64,000 nucleotides of DNA, from contig CAJQUN010000422.1 of NCBI GenBank assembly GCA_907163345.1, positions 248,001 through 312,000 on the forward strand, written 5' to 3'. The stretch is from Haberlea rhodopensis. Taxonomy: Eukaryota > Streptophyta > Magnoliopsida > Lamiales > Gesneriaceae. A program made the position numbers and the translations under genes. Within the stretch, counting starts at the first letter, position 1. Each line of letters opens with the position of its first letter. Below are positions 10,915 to 23,692 of the stretch, one piece after another. Below the pieces are notes generated by a model. It had not been told where the DNA came from. It did not search any database and was given only the letters and a program-made list of their open reading frames with translations.

Positions 10915-12551
10915 ATCCTTTAACTTTGGAGGTGAATCATTTTGAATGATATCAGAACACTCCTCAGTCAAATTAATGGTTTCATGCTCTCCCAATTTCC
11001 GCTTATTTGACAATATCTCCTTTAAAAACTTAGCATAATTCGGCATTTGCCGTATAGCGTCCAAAAAAGGCATATCAATATGGAGATTCTTAATCAAATC
11101 GATAAATTTAGCATCTAATTTTGCTCTTTTATATGCAGCGGGAAACGGGAGTGGGATTTGTACCTTAGTAGGTGGTGTGATGGGTGTAGTGGTCTTAGGA
11201 GACTTACCTTTGTCACGTGGTTGATCCCTATTTTTCTCATCCAACTCATCATCATGCTCCTTTCTTGCATCATTCTCTCTATTAGTATCCGTAGTAACCT
11301 CCTTTCCACTCCTCAGTGTTATGGCATGGACTTGTTCCCTTGGATTTTTCTCAGTGTCGCTGGGCAATGCTCCTTGAGCTCGTCCAGCCAATATGGTTGC
11401 TAGCTGCCCCACTTGTGCTTCCAAATTCTTTATCGGCGCCTCTTGATTTTGGAATCTTTTCTCCATCGATGTGATGAAATTGGTTAGTAGCTCCTCCATG
11501 CTTGGCTTAGATGCATAACCCGTCGGTGGTTGTGGGTTTATCACGGTTTGTTGATTGGCCCATGGAAAGTTTGGTGGTTCATCGACCAATAGTATGCATT
11601 GGAGTAGGGGTTGTTGGGTGGTGGCTTGTTTCCTACATAATTAACAGCTTCATTAGTTTGCACAAATGGGTTACCTGGTTGGCATTCAATGCTCGGGTGA
11701 TTGCCTCCGCATAAGTCACAAGTAATCACTTGAGCTTGCATCACTGTAATGCTCATGCTGTCTAGTTTTTTGTTTAATGCCTCAATTTGAGCGGCCAAGG
11801 CAGTGACGTTGCTCACGTGATGAATTCCAACATGCTTCTTCGGCACGTTCCTTTCAGACTGCCAGTTATAGCTATTGCCAGCCATCTCCTCCAACAATTC
11901 ATATGACGCTTCAGGTGTCTTCCTCATGATAATAACTCCTGATGCTGCATCAAGCATAGAACGATTTGCAGAAAATAAACCGTTATAAAAAGTTTGTACC
12001 TGCAGCCAGACAAGAAGACCGTGATGTGGGGTCTCCTCAGTAAGTTCTTAAAATGTTCCCACGCCTCGTACAATGTCTCTAGGTTGTGTTGTGCAAAGGT
12101 GGTTATGTCATTGCATCTTGGCAGTCTTGGATGGTGGGAAGTATTTTGACAAGAACATTTGCACCATTCTGTCCCAAGTAGTGATTGAACATGTAGGCAA
12201 TGATTGCAACCATACTTTAGCGTTATCTTTTAAAGATAAAGGAAATAAACGTAACCTGGTGGCGTCGTCAGTAACGTCATTATGCTTGAAGGTATCACAA
12301 ATCTCCAAGAAGTTGGAGATGTGGGCATTAGGATCATCAGTGGCCGCTCCCCCAAACTGTATCGATTGCTGGATCATTTGTATGATGGCAGGCTTGATTT
12401 CAAAGTTGTTCGCATGTATGCTTGGTCTAGTGATGCTAGACATATTGCCTTGGAATGATGGTTGTGCGTAATCCATGAGTGATCTAGCAGCAGGCAATTC
12501 CTCATTCCGCTCTTTATTCTCTCCCTCTCTTCTTTGGTTGTTCTCAGCCAT
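10915..12551 (-). pseudogene. gag: Athila A gag pseudogene
   Basis: Capsid-type protein fragments lie in three consecutive frames: 12551-12108, 11957-11541 and 11589-10885. The Athila gag signatures QFGGAATDDPNAHISNFLEI and RLRLFPLSLKD are present, as is a zinc knuckle CDLCGGNHPSIEC (C-x2-C-x3-H-x4-C). The start MAENNQ aligns with MAEHNL of Athila B. Frameshifts near 12107 and 11541-11589 and stops around 12000-12100 break it. It would package element RNA if intact. Confidence 0.85.
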
Positions 12552-12726
12552 TGCTCTCCAAAGGAAGGTGCAGGTTTGCTACTCCTTATCATACACCAAG
12601 ATACAACACATGCAAAAAATCAACCAAACCACAACAGTAGTGAAGTAAAGAAAATCGAAAAACAGAAAATAAAAAAAATGGTTAAATTACATTCAACTAA
12701 TCTCGTCTGATATTACTTTAAACTAG

Positions 12727-12744
12727 TCCTCGGCAACGGCGCCA
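12727..12744 (-). other. Primer binding site of Athila A (tRNA-Asp)
   Basis: The plus strand reads TCCTCGGCAACGGCGCCA. This is the 3' end of plant tRNA-Asp with one mismatch (CCCC to CCTC), so the minus strand is complementary to that tRNA. A tRNA-Asp primer is characteristic of Athila. The LTR begins about 8-10 bases to the right. Confidence 0.88.
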
Positions 12745-12752
12745 AAAATTTT

Positions 12753-13576
12753 ATTGCGATTTGTATAGTAGATGAAAAGTACGAGTGTCGAACCCACGAG
12801 GACTAGAAAGTAAGTACCAAACTTAACTAGCTTAACTATATTTAACCTTCGAATATTTAATGAGAATTATACTATATTGATTAATGACACAATATCTAAC
12901 CCACCGATTAGTAAAAAGTGTAGAAATCAGTAGAGACAATTATCAAGACTTCGGTTCACCCATGTAATCCCTCATAATTCGCCTATTAGTTAAGATTTAA
13001 ATTCATACATTCTAAGGTGACGAGTTTTCCTAATACATTCGTTTTACTATGGTCAAGCTATAACGAGTCTAGCATTAACGTTGCAATAAACCACTCTCGT
13101 GTCCTTATGGAACAATGAATATTGAATGAAGATCTATAAAAACTACTAGCCTTCGATTTTGGTAAATCTATTGCTATCACATGTGTGTTCGATTTTACTT
13201 GGCCAGTCTCAATCTAAACCCACAGCTTAATTTATTATATCGTATTGCAATATACTATGGTCAAGTCAATCACAATATATAATATCATTCAAATGTGATC
13301 AATCACTCAAAAGCATGAAGAACAATAAAGTATGCACAAAGAGTTGTAAGAATTAATCAAAAACCTGAAGTTAAATTATTGGTTCAAAACATGGGATCCC
13401 CGATAATTGACAACAAAACTTAGCCAAAAATCATCCTCAAATAACAATGAAAAATCATGTTTTGCAACAAATTAAACATTAAAATCTGAAAATAAAAGAA
13501 GAACAAAGTATAGAAATACGAAAAGTTGCTAGGTGTTGACTCCTTACTTCGCTGCGTCACCCCGTCTCTCCCAAAG
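12753..13576 (-). repeat. 5' LTR of Athila A, element-3' part
   Basis: This is the LTR portion next to the primer site. It contains the Athila LTR end in minus sense, with CCTCGTGGGTTCGACACTCG just before the terminus. It stops at 13576, where element E inserted, and resumes at 22885. The start is given approximately because the other LTR lacks this end. Confidence 0.78.
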
Positions 13577-16500
13577 TGTAAGGCCCCAACACTTAAACTC
13601 GTCATTAGTTCATTTATGACGTCGTATGTGTATAAATTTTTCATTTTCTTTTCATTCTTTAAAACGAATCATTACTTGTTTCCCATAATTCCAAGACACA
13701 AACAAATGCTCAACATTATATGTTCATCTCTACCAACAAATAGACTCGGGGGTTTCACCCAATACCATCCCCATTATACCACTTTTGCATTATGGGTTTT
13801 TATAAAAATTTGGGCAGAGTCTCCCCACAAACTGAGCTATCCGGAAATAAAAACACATCACATAATATAACTCCCGACCAGGGACACACGATACTAAACA
13901 GAATACGGAAACACAAGTAAATTCCCGGCCAGGGAAGACACCACACTAATAAGACAACAAAAGTGGGTTTCAACACCCTTATACAGTCCATATACAAATA
14001 CAAGTGCTCACAGAAGAGCAACGAATAACGGATACACATCCGGATGCATAATTAGTATATATATACCAAACCGCTCAACCTCGTATATCGGCTCAATCTC
14101 ATACTATGCTTCTGGAAGCATCATCCAACAAGGTTCGAGCCTAGTACTCCAAAACAGCATCGTACATGTTGTACCTGTTTCAACAGAAACAGCCCCCACA
14201 CAGGGTGAGCACACTCCCACTCAATATTCAATCACAATTCAACATACAAAATCATAATGCAATAATTTAAATTATTCAAAACTCATAAAGTATACTCCCT
14301 GTACAATTCCGAATTTGTATGGCTTCCACACAGTGTTCCTGTTTCAAACTTACGCACTTCATAATGTCAAGTTTAGTATTGTCACTGAAAATGTAATAGT
14401 CAACAACACTTATGAATTCAATACAATGACAATATATTATTTATGCTCAAACATAAATAGTTCAACATCAATATGAACCTGGTTATCCCAATGTAACCCT
14501 GGTTATCCCACTATCTCATTCTCGATATTTTCTCATATCGTTCATGCCCACGGCATCACTACTCAACAAGTAAAATTGGATCACGCACTACTACGTGTCC
14601 CCCATAACTCGTATATGAAACTCAATTAATAAAGTCAAACACTTACCTGAATCATCATATTCAAAATTGCATGTATACATGAATGTATATATACTAGATA
14701 TACCTGCTCGTACGTCACCACGTACCTTATAGTAGACAACATGAACAAGCTCTCAGCAACGTCCGAAGTCTCCTGTAGAGTCTATATCGAATATCAATTC
14801 AATATTAGCTCATAATCCGAGCAATGAACATCCATCAAATAGTTCTTACTTTCATTTCTATATCACAAATCAATAACTCAATATTATGAATCAAATCATA
14901 ATCAACACTTTGGATGCACACATCCTCACATGAATCATGGTATTACATTGGCAATGCAAAACCCCATCATCTCCCACCATCCGCTACATCACACACATGA
15001 TGCGGGATACACACACCCATACGTGCAAGATTACGCCCAACTCACATAGCAGTTCACTAGACACGCAAGTTCAACAGAGGGAAAGAAAGTGCAGGGTGTA
15101 TGTATAATAATATACAACTAGTGTCTAACTAAAACAATCCAATTAAGCCGATTAACATGTTCCACAATTATTCAAACCCACACCGAGGTGATTCAAACCA
15201 AGACACGAAAGAAGGGATCCATGAAGACATAAGATTCTACTCTTTTAAATCTAATTCCCATAATCCCATCATAAAGTTATTTATTGATTAAATTCAACTT
15301 TACCAATTTAAAGATGCATTGGTTCCATAATTCTTGATTTAGAACTCACTACTAAGGGTGGTAATTCAATAAAGTGACATAAGTCAACAATACATATCAT
15401 GATACACATTCAAGCATTTACATCACCATAAACTCTATTTCATGTTAACACATACTAGCATGAATCTAGTCTTCACCTTTTAACAACAATGACACTAAAT
15501 CACGACATTTAATCACCAATTCATTTTCAACAATTATCCGTTCAATAATGTGAGTTATGATTAAATCCCTACAATTAATAACATTTTCATGCTATCCAAT
15601 TCCCAATTGTTCATACTCAATTTATCGCCACATTATCGCCTTAACCCACCACACCAAACCAAGTTTGCCTTCTACAATAACAAAACATCATCCAACCACA
15701 AGGCACAAAATATATAGAAGTCTTGTACCTATACCAATACATGTTGGAATACATACATACACACCATCTTCATCCACAAACACATGCTGGACACACACAC
15801 ACACGCAGAAACACACACACGCACACACACTGCTGCACACACTTGCACACACTCGAGCAACCCTACCAAAATGCAGCAAAAATCGAACCAATCTTCATCA
15901 AAAATTCGAGGGATTTCAGGTAAATAACGACTAAGGGACGACGAGGATTACCCACAAAACAATCGGAAGAAAATCGCCCCAAAATCGGACGAAATCGTGA
16001 TTTTCACCGCGGCGCTTCCTTGCAAGATCCGGACGCAATCCTCGACGAAACTTCGCGATATTGGTATGGAAAGAAGCGCCTGGGAGAGACGAAGGCGGCG
16101 GCGGTTCGGACGCGCCGGAAGGATCTCGGACGGCGGCGGCCGCGGCGGTTTAGTGGCGAGGGGTCTGAATGTGCGCGAGATGCAGAAAGAAAAGAGGGGA
16201 TCGGGATTTCTATGCATGATGTTACACCTTTTACTGTGTGTCCGACAAAAATGCCCAACATAACATATTTATTTTTTTGTATCCTAACCCGGTTTTGTAC
16301 ATCGAAGTGTCGCCGGTGCACTGACATATTATTTAGAGACAACGATTGGGATTTATACACACCCCAAAAACCCAAAACTTAAATTCTTCATTTTAATTAA
16401 TTTATCTCTAAAATATTATCGGAGTATATTTTACAATCTCAAAATATTTTAGGATCCGATTAATTTGCCAGTTGACCTTCACTTGGTCAATTCCACTTCT

Positions 16501-16581
16501 AATTAATTCTAAAATTAATTATCAATAAAATTCAAATCATATTTAGTCCAACAAATGATTAATAATAATCTGGACATCACA
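13577..16581 (-). repeat. 3' LTR of element E
   Basis: 3005 bp, TGTAAGG...CATCACA on the plus strand. It includes an AC-rich microsatellite (15790-15845) and a CpG-rich block with (GGC)n (15990-16200). In element sense the CpG block lies ~400-600 nt from the LTR start, downstream of an AT-rich AATAAATATG-type sequence that could be a TATA box, so it may be transcribed leader. Frames in this block (for example 16020-16382) show no known domain. Confidence 0.9.
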
Positions 16582-16617
16582 ATTCTCCCCAACATATAGA
16601 ATTTCGTCCTCGAAATT
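16582..16617 (-). other. PPT and pre-PPT stem of element E
   Basis: GGGGAGAAT on the minus strand (16582-16590) abuts the LTR, identical to element F. The inverted repeat AATTTCG/CGAAATT is at 16600-16617. Confidence 0.78.
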
Positions 16618-19600
16618 TCAACGCATGCTTACCATAAAAGCCAACTGTAAAATTTACGTACCGTATATAGCTCAAGATAGAGACTTTACCATCCGTAGGA
16701 TGACAGTCATCGGAATCATCGTGGCTCACACATGTGCCCCATTGCACCAACGATCGCAAGAAGTGTTTAACCGTCAAGCTTCTTTGTCATACCTCACCAC
16801 CTGTGTACTTTCATCGACACAATTCCATTGCACAATCTTATTTCCCGTCATATACTTTTATCACAGTACCCATCATATAATCTCGTTAAATCATGCAATC
16901 CATGCTTTCATGTATATTCAAGAATATATGACAATACATCAACATTTATCTTAATTAACTTCATACCTGCGTCGTTGCAAATGTATGCAACTTATCCTCA
17001 CATCATCACCATCATCCGTATGAAGTAACGGTACTCTTGAGCCTTTACGCATCAATCTTTCATATATCATCTCGTGGCTATTATCTGGTGCAAGGTAATG
17101 ACTAGAAAACCCATTAGTCATTCTCACATACATATATACGCATTATACACACCCATAGCCACAGACCATCAGTATCAATCATGATAAACGGCTTAACACC
17201 AATATTTTCATGTCACGATTATACTCATCTAACACAAGGCATCAACATCAATATCGAATAGTTCGTGACATACCTTTGTAGATGGAATCATCTACAATAC
17301 ACAATGGCACCATAATATCATGTTAATCACAGCACTCACATACTCTTAAGTATCAACATTTCCATATTACTTCACCCAATTATTATCTGTCATAGGACAA
17401 GTACCAAAATAATCCCGTTAGTATTTCTCAAATACTAGTAACATAACACGTACCTTGTCATTTACGCATTTCGACATCCATAATGTTTCTGTCATCAAAC
17501 ATTAATTCCTGCATCATAAGTTTCTCGCAGTTCTATACACAACATGTTACAGCACACTGTCTCATAGGGTGATTGAAATTTAACACAAGAATCAATTGCA
17601 TGCTTCAATGACGCAATTTATATCAATCTTTAACTCATCCTCAAAACATAAAAAAAATTCATTAATCATGAATATTCACAATGATCACATGTCCACACAC
17701 GACATTCGTAGTAATCACGCGTCATCCCGTGACATACTCATGCCATCCCGTGACACACTCATTAAACTCATGTCTATCTGATTGTATTCCATTCAACATA
17801 ATAGGTGATTAATCAATTATTAATCCCACCACATACAAAACTAGCATGCTTTCACAACAATAATTATTGTCACACAATGATTAACATCTATTTTCAATAT
17901 CTCATCACTACACACCGTAGATATGAGAGTGCTATCACAGAGTTACACCCCTTCTTGCCTTATTACCGCAATAAAACATGAATGACACATCTAGGTTCCA
18001 CTTCAATTCTATTATCAACTTTTCTACATGTACATGATTTCAAAATCAATATGAATCAACAAAATAACTCGAATCAACATATATCAATATGTTCAACCAA
18101 CTGAAACGGTTTACCTCGATACTTTGTCCTCCTGGATCGATCAAATATCCTCTTGGGCCTAAATCACGTATACCCAATGAGCAATAACATAACTGTACAT
18201 AGCACAACTTCTATTGACATCTGCAATCAAAGCATCATCAATACCCATTGCTAACACAATTGCGCTACAACAGCATTCATCGCTAATCACAATAGTGGTA
18301 CTAAAAATATTCATTGCTAACACAATAGCAACACATCAATCTTCATCGCCCTACGGCGGTACATAATACTCATCGCCAACGCTGGCATACATAATATCCA
18401 TAATCACAATGAATATACATTCTTAAAACAATAAGATGTAATAACACTTACTGTAGACAGTTGATCCACACTTGATCCTTTAAATTGTCCCTGCTCTCAA
18501 TCATAAATATTCCACAAAATATGAGTTCATATCAGTACACAAATTGATATACTCACCATCAACCGAATAGTGATGAGACGTCGCAATATATATAATCGGC
18601 GGGAAGAACCATCGCCATGGAATCAGCGGAATGCACCATCGATAAACACATGTCTGGCGGCATGAGCCATCGCCATTGACATAGCAGAAAGAGGCATCGC
18701 TATACATGTACCCGGCGGCATAAACCATTGCCAATCAATATAGCGGAATGAGACATCGCTATCAATACACATGGCGGCATGAACCCTCGCCAACCAATAT
18801 AGCGGAATGAGACATCGCTATCAATACACATGGCGGCATGAACCATCGCCAACCAATATAGCGGAATGAGACATCGCTATCAATACACATGGCGGCATGA
18901 ACCATCGCCAACCAATATAGCGGAATGAGACATCGCTATCAATACACTTGGCGGCATGAACCATCGCCAACCAATATAGATGAATGAGACATCGCTATCA
19001 ATATCGAATAATGTGGTTGTTCCGGTCTTGTTATAGCAGCGGAATTTTAGGACCCCTCGCTTCGACATATAGCGGCATCATATGATATCCCTCGCTTCTA
19101 CAATGACAGCGGCATGTTACCTCGCTTAGACATGACAGCGGCAAATATCATACTACCATCGCTTCATATGACAGCGGCAAGTACCTCCCTCGCTCGAATA
19201 TAACAACTACCGGAACTTCCACTAGCTCCCTGTACCTGCATCCAGGTTAATACAACAGTTCACAATATAATGATCGATATCACGTTCCAGTTATAACCAC
19301 AATGTTCCACATTAATCACTAGAATTGTGACTGTTCCGGTCCCAATACAACAGCGGAATTTTGGGACCCCTCGCTTCGACAATGACAGCGGCATGTTACC
19401 TCGCTTAGTCATGACAGCGGCAAGTACCTCCCTCGCTCGGAGATAAAGGCTACCGGAACATTCATCAATTCTACCACAATAATCAAGCACAACAGTTGAT
19501 TCCATTATCACAATATATATCACTATCATTTCACATATACCATCACATGTAAGGGTTCACTATCCACGATATACATAATCAAATGTGTAACACGTTTTAC

Positions 19601-19862
19601 CGTCCGAAGCCCGTACATTTCCATTTCCTGATTTTCCTACAAAATCAGATTCCTTAGCACATAACATATGGAGTGCCAGACATTACCGTTAATGCCATCC
19701 CATCGCATTCTACACGATTCTTGCAACCACAATGAATAGCAACACCACTTTTCATATCATAAAACACATAAACAACTAGTTGTGTCATACAACATTAATG
19801 CCATTATGCATAAATATGTGCTATCAATAACTTCCTGACCCTTAACAGCCCCAAAGAGCTAA
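16618..19862 (-). other. Non-coding interior of element E
   Basis: No gag or pol homology is seen in six frames. The first ~900 bp from the PPT side align with element F (shared ACCATAAAAG, CTCAAGATAG, GGATGACAGTCATC). The half nearest the primer site is dominated by hairpin repeats (18240-19450). I see no gene here. Confidence 0.72.
18240..19450 (-). repeat. Hairpin repeat array in element E leader
   Basis: It begins with single hairpins of the GCTAACACAAT type shared with F (18248-18370). A tandem of about four 59-60 bp units follows (18741-18985). Each unit holds two hairpins: ATAGCG/CGCTAT around GAATGAGACAT, and GGCG/CGCC around GCATGAACCAT. The last zone (19050-19200 and 19365-19450) repeats CCTCGCTT(...)AGCGGC modules. 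It ends about 0.4 kb from the 5' LTR in element sense. Confidence 0.78.
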
Positions 19863-19879
19863 CCACTGCTCTGATACAA
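19863..19879 (-). other. Primer binding site of element E (mutated, tRNA-iMet)
   Basis: The minus strand reads TTGTATCAGAGCAGTGG, so the second base of the canonical TGGTATCAGAGC has changed. The adjoining LTR end is also altered (see 5' LTR). Either would be expected to weaken replication of this copy. Confidence 0.75.
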
Positions 19880-19883
19880 CTAA

Positions 19884-22879
19884 AGTAAGGCACCAACACT
19901 TAAACTCGTCATTAGTTCATTTATGACGTCGTATGTGTAAATTTTTCAATTTCTTTTCATTCTTTAAAACGAATCATTACTTGTTTCCCATAATTCCAAG
20001 ACACAAACAAATGCTCAACATTATATGTTCATCTCTACCAACAAATAGACTCAGGGGTTTCACCCAATACCATCCCCATTATACCACTTTTGCATTGTGG
20101 GTTTTTATAAAAATTTGGGCAGAGTCACCCCACAAACTGAGCTATCCGGAAATAAAAACACATCACATAATATAACTCCCGACCAGGGACACACGATACT
20201 AAACAGAATACGGAAACACAAGTAAATTCCCGGCCAGGGAAGACACCACACTAATAAGACAACAAAAGTGGGTTTCAACACCCTTATACAGTCCATATAC
20301 AAATACAAGTGCTCACAGAAGAGCAACGAATAACGGATACACATCCGGATGCATAATTAGTATATATGTATACCAACCGCTCAACCTCGTATATCGGCTC
20401 AATCTCATACTATGCTTCTTGAAGCATCATCCAACAAGGTTCGAGCCTAGTACTCCAAAACAGCATCGTACCTGTTGTACCTGTTTCAACAGAAACAGCC
20501 CCCACACAGGGTGAGCACACTCCCACTCAATATTCAATCACAATTCAACATACAAAATCATAATGCAATAATTTAAATTATTCAAAACTCATAAAGTATA
20601 CTCCCTGTACAATTCCGAATTTGTATGGCTTCCACACAGTGTTCCTGTTTCAAACTTACGCACTTCATAATGTCAAGTTTAGTATTGTCACTGAAAATGT
20701 AATAGTCAACAACACTTATGAATTCAATACAATGACAATATATTATTTATGCTCAAACATAAATAGTTCAACATCAATATGAACCTGGTTATCCCAATGT
20801 AACCCTGGTTATCCCACTATCTCATTCTCGATATTTTCTCATATCGTTCATGCCCACGGCATCACTACTCAACAAGTAAAATTGGATCACGCACTACTAC
20901 GTGTCCCCCATAACTCGTATATGAAACTCAATTAATAAAGTCATACACTTACCTGAATCATCATATTCAAAATTGCATGTATACATGAATGTATATATAC
21001 TAGATATACCTGCTCGTACGTCACCACGTACCTTATAGTAGACAACATGAACAAGCTCTCAGCAACGTCCGAAGTCTCCTGTAGAGTCTATATCGAATAT
21101 CAATTCAATATTAGCTCATAATCCGAGCAATGAACATCCATCAAATAGTTCTTACTTTCATTTCTATATCACAAATCAATAACTCAATATTATGAATCAA
21201 ATCATAATCAACACTTTGGATGCACACATCCTCACATGAATCATGGTATTACATTGGCAATGCAAAACCCCATCATCTCCCACCATCCGCTACATCACAC
21301 ACATGATGCGGGATACACACACCCATACGTGCAAGATCACACCCAACTCACATAACAGTTCACTAGACACGCAAGTTCAACAGAGGGAAAGAAAGTGCAG
21401 GGTGTATGTATAATAATATACAACTAGTGTCTAACTAAAACAATCCAATTAAGCCGATTAACATGTTCCACAATTATTCAAACCCACACCGAGGTGATTC
21501 AAACCAAGACACGAAAGAAGGGATCCATGAAGACATAAGATTCTACTCTTTTAAATCTAATTCCCATAATAAAGTCATTTATTGATTAAATTCAACTTTA
21601 CCAATTTAAAGATGCATTGGTTCCATAATTCTTGATTTAGAACTCACTACTAAGGGTGGTAATTCAATAAAGTGACATAAGTCAACAATACATATCATGA
21701 TACACATTCAAGCATTTACATCACCATAAACTCTATTTCATGTTAACACATACTAGCATGAATCTAGTCTTCACCTTTTAACAACAATGACACTAAATCA
21801 CGACATTTAATCACCAATTCATTTTCAACAATTATCCGTTCAATAATGTGAGTTATGATTAAATCCCTACAATTAATAACATTTTCATGATATCCAATTC
21901 CCAATTGTTCATACTCAATTTATCGCCACATTATCGCCTTAACCCACCACACCAAACCAAGTTTGCCTTCTACAATAACAAAACATCATCCAACCACAAG
22001 GCACAAAATATATAGAAGTCTTGTACCTATACCAATACATGTTGGAGTACATACATACACACCATCTTCATCCACAAACACATGCTGGACACACACACAC
22101 ATGCAGAAACACACACACGCACACACACTGCTGCACACACTTGCACACACTCGAGCAACCCTACCAAAACGCAGCAAAAATCGAACCAATCTTCATCAAA
22201 AATTCGAGGGATTTCAGGTAAATAACGACTAAGGGACGACGAGGATTACCCACAAAACAATCGGAAGAAAATCGCCCCAAAATCGGACGAAATCGCGATT
22301 TTCACCGCGGCGCTTCCTTGCAAGATCCGGACGCAATCCTCGACGAAACTTCGCGATATTGGTATGGAAAGAAGCGCCTGGGAGAGACGAAGGCGGCGGC
22401 TGTTCGGACGCGCCGGAAGGATCTCGGACGGCGGCGGGCGCGGCGGTTTAGTGGCGAGGGGTCTGAATGTGCGCGAGATGCAGAAAGAAAAGATGGGATC
22501 GGGATTTCTATGCGTGATTTTACACCTTTTACTGTGTGTCCGAAAAAAATGCCCAACATAACATATTTATTTTTTTGTATCCTAACCCGGTTTTGTACAT
22601 CGAAGTGTCGCCGGTGCAGTGACATATTATTTAGAGACAACGATTGGGATTTATACACACCCCAAAAACCCAAAACTTAAATTCTTCATTTTAATTAATT
22701 TATCTCTAAAATATTATCGGAGTATATTTTACAATCTCAAAATATTTTAGGATCCGATTAATTTGCCAGTTGACCTTCACTTGGTCAATTCCACTTCTAA
22801 TTAATTCTAAAATTAATTATCAATAAAATTCAAATCATATTTAGTCCAACAAATGATTAATAATAATCTGGACATCACA
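19884..22879 (-). repeat. 5' LTR of element E
   Basis: 2996 bp, near-identical to 13577-16581. The terminal TG (plus strand) of the other copy is AG here, so the element-sense LTR ends CT instead of CA, a post-insertion or copying change. It contains the same microsatellite (22088-22143) and CpG block. CAAAG follows at 22880-22884. Confidence 0.9.
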
Positions 22880-22884
22880 CAAAG

Positions 22885-23405
22885 TCTTGCTCTTGAATGG
22901 TTTAAATATGGTGGAAGGTGATAATATGGTGGAGGCTATGTTTAGGTCTGAAAATTATGTGCCAAAAGTCCAGATTTTTGTGTGGGTTGTGCCTTAAATA
23001 GTGGAAGAGGAACAAGGAAGTGTCATCGTGGGAATTAAACTCTAAAAGGAATTATTTTTCAATACTCCCGATCGGGCGATCGATCGCGACATCTTTCCGA
23101 TCGATCGCGAGCTCTTCCTTCTCGTTTCTGAATTTTTCTGCCCCTCGCGATCGATCGCGCCTCGGACACCGATCGATCGCGTGGTCTTGAATTTTGTTGC
23201 TCAATTTCTTTTCTTCCTTCCTTCGACGTCTTCGCTCGATTTGGTTCTTTTTCGTCATTTTAGCTCATTTTCTCCACTTTTACGCACTTCGAACTATATT
23301 CCTAAAACATATAAATATATGCCAAAAACACATAATATAATCCCAGAATCATAATAAATCGCCTATAATTTCATAGCAAAATAAGTGTAAAAACCACACT
23401 TATCA
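22885..23405 (-). repeat. 5' LTR of Athila A, element-5' part
   Basis: It continues the LTR interrupted at 13576; from 22983 it matches 7717-8591 without the MITE. It ends CACTTATCA (TGATAAGTG in element sense). Four exact CGATCGATCG-containing motifs lie at 23076-23186, about 220-335 nt from the LTR start. The LTR totals about 1.35 kb with the 12753-13576 part. Confidence 0.85.
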
Positions 23406-23692
23406 GGCGCCCAAGAAAAATCATGTCCAAAAGATGAGTATGACAGAGATGTGTGTGCTCTGTTGGCTTTGTGATAAAACCAAAAGAGATAAAGTAAGAA
23501 CAAAGACATTCCAGCTGAAGTAGATGTGACTTGTATAGAAGATAGATGCAAGAAAGTTGCTTATGATGGCTCGGTCACATACGATGTAGGCCCAACAATA
23601 CACATGTAAATTGAGTACAGTCCATAGATTTTGGCCTTTCACGAGAGCAAGGAGATTAAAGGCTTATTAGTTGTTGTAGTAGTAAAGTTTTA
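23406..23692. other. Unassigned spacer between Athila A and LTR H
   Basis: 287 bp without recognised coding or repeat structure. Frames on the minus strand (up to 73 aa) have no motif I know. It is the sequence into which A and H were inserted, or a fragment of an older element. I see nothing else in it. Confidence 0.4.

Larger units (their letters stand above)
13577..22879 (-). mobile_element. Element E: non-autonomous Ty3/gypsy-type LTR retrotransposon, complete with TSD
   Basis: Two ~3.0 kb LTRs flank a 3.3 kb interior. The perfect 5-bp target duplication CAAAG flanks it (13572-13576 and 22880-22884), so the insertion is intact, and it lies in the 5' LTR of Athila A. Orientation is minus from PBS and PPT. 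No gag or pol is present. By eye the LTRs differ at roughly 25 of 3000 positions, so it is younger than Athila A. It belongs to the same family group as F. Confidence 0.92.

Noticed and set aside
15790..15845. AC-rich microsatellite in LTR E as a functional site
   Set aside because: An ordinary short microsatellite present in both LTRs; nothing beyond that can be supported.
16004..16382. 120-aa frames in the CpG-rich block of LTR E, present in both LTRs
   Set aside because: No known domain, open on both strands because of CpG-rich composition, and the two LTR copies derive from one template.
18741..18985. Regular palindromic repeats with spacers, superficially like a CRISPR array
   Set aside because: Repeats and spacers are both near-identical between units (tandem repeat), no cas genes are near, and the surrounding sequence is a plant LTR retrotransposon.
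23406..23692. Possible host gene fragment with a 73-aa hydrophobic minus frame
   Set aside because: No start context, splice structure or recognised domain; too short to call.
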